Source of the DNA: Planctomycetota bacterium
GTDB taxonomy: Bacteria; Planctomycetota; Brocadiia; JAJRTI01
NCBI GenBank assembly: GCA_024278415.1
Contig: JAJRTI010000215.1
Coordinates: 1-23,238 of the forward strand
Length of the DNA: 23,238 bases
Direction of reading: 5' to 3'
Shown here: piece by piece, positions 20,804 to 23,238 of the stretch
How positions within the stretch are numbered: position 1 is the stretch's first letter
Layout: each line of letters begins with the position of its first letter
Notes under the pieces: model-generated
What the model was told of the DNA's origin: nothing
What the model saw: only the letters and a program-made list of their open reading frames with translations
The model's database searches: none
Translations under genes and position numbers: made by a program

Positions 20804-22492
20804 ATGCGGATGCAAGTGCGAGCCGTGGCGTTGGTGGCGTTGGTCATGTGGTCCTATTCGCGGCCCTGCGCCGCGTGGCCGTGGTCCAAGACCGTAAAGG
20901 TTTGGGAAGACGACGCGAAGACGCACAAGATCAAGGTGCCCAAGCTTGACCCTGACGCGATCGCGAAGCAGAGCAAATTCAGGCTGAAGCTGGGTGTGAG
21001 CTTCCAAGGCGTGGGCGTGGGCATGGGGTGGGCCCGCGAGCGCGGCATCCAGTACGACGAGCAAGCACAGAAGCTCGTCGACCGGCTCAAAAAGCTGGCC
21101 ATCGACTTCAACAAGGGCAAGCTCACGCTGGAAACCTACCGGCGCAGGCTGCGCGAGATCCATGCGGCCGAGGAGAAGTCCCGCGCCGTGCGCAACATGC
21201 TGTTCCTCGCGCAGAAGCAGGCGTCGCAGCGCGCGTTCGTCCAACTCAACAAGGTGCTGGGCCTGCCCGCGGACTACATCAAGCAGAGCAAGGTTACGGT
21301 CGACAAGGCCATGCAGGCCTTCGCGGCCGCGGCGAACGCGGTGAAGGTCGAGGCCCGGGCCATGGCGGCTATGCCTCCCATGCCAAAGCAGACCGCACAA
21401 GCCACGTGGGAGGAGCAGCAACGGGCCATCCAACAAGCTACTGACCAACTGCTCAACGACTTCGGCGCCACCGTCACATCGACGGCGTCGATTCAGGAAG
21501 GGGAGCGCATCAAGATCTGGGCGGACGACGCGCGCACGAGACGCATCGTCGTGTACAAGCTCGACGTGGACCAAGGCGTGAAGGACATCACCGAGAGCCT
21601 GTCGCTCGGGGCCACCTTCCTCGGGTTCAACGTCGGCCCTAAGGCGAAGTGGAGCCTGCGCGCCGCAAAGAAGTACGATGAAAACGCGCAGATGATCATC
21701 GCGAAGTACCGGCAGCTCTGCATGGAGTACAACGCCGACCTCGTGAGCCAGGAGTCCTACCTGCGCCGGCTCCGGGAGCTGTACGCGGCCGAGGACCTCG
21801 CGAGCACCGCGCGGCACGAGATGTTCCTCCTCATGCGCAAGCAAGCCGAGGAGGGCTACAACGACCTGGACTCCGTGCTCGCCAAGAAGGGCATGGCCGG
21901 TGGCGACGCGGCGATCATAAAGGATCTCCAGAACGACATGAACGGCATGAGCAAGAAGGCCTGGAAGGGCGAGAAGCCCAAGGAGTCCACGCTCAGCAAG
22001 ATGGACGCGCCCAACGCGGCCAAGGTGCAGGCCACGCTCACCGAACTCGAGGCCAAGGCCAGGGGCATCAAGGTCAAGAAGCCCAAGGACACCATCCAAG
22101 TCTGGGCCACCGAGGCCAAGCAGCGCAAGCTCACGGTGCCGAAGCTCGATCCGAGACTGATCGCGGACAACGTCAAGCGCGCACTCTCGTTCCGAGTCAC
22201 CTACTACAGCTTTGGCCCCGAACTCACGTGGGCCAAAGGCAAGGGCCTGGAATACAGCCACTACGCGCAGATGCTGATCATCAAGTACAAGCAGCTTTGC
22301 ATGGACTACAACGCGGGCCTCGTGAGCCAGGAGGCCTATCAACAGCGCCGGCAGGAAATCGACGCAGCCATCGCGCGCGCGCGCAAGGTGCGGGAGGAGA
22401 TGTTCGTGTTCATGCGCATGCTCGCCAAGGAGGCGTTTGACGAACTGGACGGGCAGGTGGACATGCTCGAGCGCATGCGGCCCAAGTTCTGA
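20804..22492 (+). CDS. Exported protein with three copies of an unrecognised domain of about 125 residues
   Basis: 562 residues. A signal peptide covers about residues 1-24 (basic start, hydrophobic core, 'PCAAWP'). Three related domains begin at residues 31, 236 and 431, each opening with (V/I)-x-(V/I)-W-x-x-(D/E)-A-(K/R) and 'KLD'. They share '(Y)(D/S)..AQ..(I/V)..(K/R)(Y/L)..L', 'YNA.LVSQE.Y..R..E(I/L).AA', and '(R)..M(L/F)(F/V)....(K).A...(F/Y).(D/Q)L(D/N)'. Copies 2 and 3 are closest. The linkers of about 70-80 residues are Ala/Lys-rich and probably helical. No cysteine pair, catalytic motif or known domain is recognised, so no function is offered. ATG 20804 follows AGGAGGAG at 20789-20796 with good spacing; longer forms lose the signal peptide position. 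A BatA-like gene follows after 156 bases. Confidence 0.85.
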   Translation: MRMQVRAVALVALVMWSYSRPCAAWPWSKTVKVWEDDAKTHKIKVPKLDPDAIAKQSKFRLKLGVSFQGVGVGMGWARERGIQYDEQAQKLVDRLKKLAIDFNKGKLTLETYRRRLREIHAAEEKSRAVRNMLFLAQKQASQRAFVQLNKVLGLPADYIKQSKVTVDKAMQAFAAAANAVKVEARAMAAMPPMPKQTAQATWEEQQRAIQQATDQLLNDFGATVTSTASIQEGERIKIWADDARTRRIVVYKLDVDQGVKDITESLSLGATFLGFNVGPKAKWSLRAAKKYDENAQMIIAKYRQLCMEYNADLVSQESYLRRLRELYAAEDLASTARHEMFLLMRKQAEEGYNDLDSVLAKKGMAGGDAAIIKDLQNDMNGMSKKAWKGEKPKESTLSKMDAPNAAKVQATLTELEAKARGIKVKKPKDTIQVWATEAKQRKLTVPKLDPRLIADNVKRALSFRVTYYSFGPELTWAKGKGLEYSHYAQMLIIKYKQLCMDYNAGLVSQEAYQQRRQEIDAAIARARKVREEMFVFMRMLAKEAFDELDGQVDMLERMRPKF

Positions 22493-22500
22493 GCGCGCGC

Positions 22501-22556
22501 GGGGACGCGATGCGGAAGCCGTCCCGCAGTTGCGGGAATCGCATCGTGATCCCCAG
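22501..22556 (+). repeat. Imperfect hairpin repeat, copy B
   Basis: A 56-bp relative of 20562-20617 in the same orientation, just after the triple-repeat gene stop codon. GGGGACGCGATGCGGAAGCC, the outer CCCCAG end and the GCATCGTG arm are shared; the inner stem differs by compensating changes. Confidence 0.7.
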
Positions 22557-22566
22557 ACCTTAGCCC

Positions 22567-22620
22567 GTAGGGTGGGCCCTGCCCTCCATCTTCGAAGTTG
22601 GTGGGCAGGGCCCACCCTAC
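22567..22620. repeat. 54-bp near-perfect palindrome
   Basis: Arms beginning GTAGGGTGGGCCCTGCCC (22567-22584) and ending with its exact complement (22603-22620) meet at a central CTTCGAAG, so 25 of 27 positions pair. It lies 28 bases upstream of the BatA-like start codon. Confidence 0.85.
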
Positions 22621-22648
22621 AGGGCTCGTGAAGCGGAACACCTGACCG

Positions 22649-23238
22649 ATGCTTGAGACCGGCTTCATACACCCCCTCATGCTCTGGGGCGCCGCGGCCG
22701 CGGCGATCCCGGCCGTGATCCACCTGCTGATCAAACACAAGCCGGTGGACATCGACTTCCCCGCGCTGCGCTTCATCCGCACATCGGTCAAGACGAGCAC
22801 GTTCAAGTTCCGCCTCAAGAACCTGCTGCTGTTGCTCGTACGGTGCGCGCTCGTCGCGCTGTTCGCGTTGCTGCTCGCCCGGCCGGTGGTGCGCACCGAG
22901 GGCTTCGCACCCGGCCAGGGCGCGGTGGTGCGCGGGGTGATGGTCATCGACGACTCGTGCAGCATGCGCTACCGCGACAACGGCCAAACGCAAGTCGACG
23001 CGGCCAAGGCCATGGCGCTCGAACTGATGGACGCGTTCGACGTGGGCAGCGAGGTCGCGGTGCTGACTGCGTCGAACCCCGCCGGCAGCCTCACGTACGA
23101 CCTCCGCGCCGCGCGGGAGCAGATCAAGGCGATCGAAGCGACCCAACTGAAGGTCTCGGTATGGCCGGCTATGGCGCGCGCGCGGGCGCTGCTCCAGGAG
23201 GAGGCCGGCGCGAGCCGCGAGATCTACGTCTTCACCGA
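22649..23238 (+). CDS. BatA-like membrane protein with von Willebrand A domain, 3' truncated
   Basis: 196 residues are visible and the frame runs off the window. The N-terminus 'FIHPLMLWGAAAAAIPAVIHLLIKHKP', then 'ALRFI', and a second membrane segment near 58-80, matches the BatA/aerotolerance N-terminal double-membrane module (TIGR02226-type). A VWA domain follows, with the DxSxS metal site at D101-D-S103-C-S105 ('VMVIDDSCSMRY'). Such proteins usually sit beside a MoxR ATPase and DUF58 genes; those may lie beyond the window. The role is protein-protein contact in a membrane complex, with the function in this group uncertain. Only a weak GGAA precedes the ATG. Confidence 0.85.
   Translation, partial: MLETGFIHPLMLWGAAAAAIPAVIHLLIKHKPVDIDFPALRFIRTSVKTSTFKFRLKNLLLLLVRCALVALFALLLARPVVRTEGFAPGQGAVVRGVMVIDDSCSMRYRDNGQTQVDAAKAMALELMDAFDVGSEVAVLTASNPAGSLTYDLRAAREQIKAIEATQLKVSVWPAMARARALLQEEAGASREIYVFT

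Noticed and set aside
20624..23146. 840-codon minus-strand frame opposite the triple-repeat and VWA genes
   Set aside because: It crosses two hairpin repeats and lies antisense to two supported genes; it shows no recognisable domain.

Overview
The window is GC-rich bacterial chromosomal DNA with 18 protein genes, two of them cut by the window edges (positions 1 and 23238). I see no rRNA, tRNA or CRISPR. A BatA-type von Willebrand A protein, an exported AmrS-type radical SAM enzyme next to an exported DUF362 protein, a UxaC-like protein, a uroporphyrinogen-decarboxylase-family protein and several short palindromic and heptanucleotide repeats suggest an uncultured member of the Planctomycetota/PVC group or a similar lineage. 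This is inference from gene content only; no marker gene settles it.

Layout. 1-954 is the 3' part of a glycoside-hydrolase-like protein on the + strand. 1133-6763 is a minus-strand block: DUF362 protein, AmrS radical SAM protein, an EF-G paralogue with its own sigma70-type promoter, and a type II secretion F-like membrane protein. A divergent promoter region with a palindrome (6764-6883) leads into an M20 amidohydrolase. From there everything is on the + strand.

The centre, 8943-15971, is a dense signalling module. In order it holds an excisionase-type HTH fused to a receiver domain, a soluble hybrid histidine kinase (REC-PAS-HisKA-HATPase-REC), an overlapping NtrC-type sigma54 activator, a REC-HD-GYP protein (predicted cyclic-di-GMP phosphodiesterase), a 74-residue protein, and a two-helix membrane protein with a PilZ-like domain. 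A GG-N10-GC sigma54 promoter with a perfect 14-bp palindrome about 200 bp upstream lies just before the HD-GYP gene. The sequence therefore suggests a circuit: phosphorelay, then sigma54 activation, then cyclic-di-GMP turnover, then a PilZ-like membrane effector. Inverted copies of a repeat of about 110-120 bp sit on both sides of the first three genes. The activator carries GAYTNA in place of the usual GAFTGA loop.

Downstream come a UxaC-like amidohydrolase-fold protein with its own promoter, a XerD-type tyrosine recombinase, a membrane-anchored Cys/His protein, a URO-D family protein, and an exported protein made of three copies of a domain of about 125 residues that I do not recognise. The last gene is a BatA-like VWA protein. 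Related hairpin repeats follow the stop codons on both sides of the triple-repeat gene, and a 54-bp near-perfect palindrome precedes the VWA gene.

The strongest candidates for something undescribed are the signalling module with its predicted sigma54 wiring and HTH-REC fusion, and the triple-repeat exported protein.
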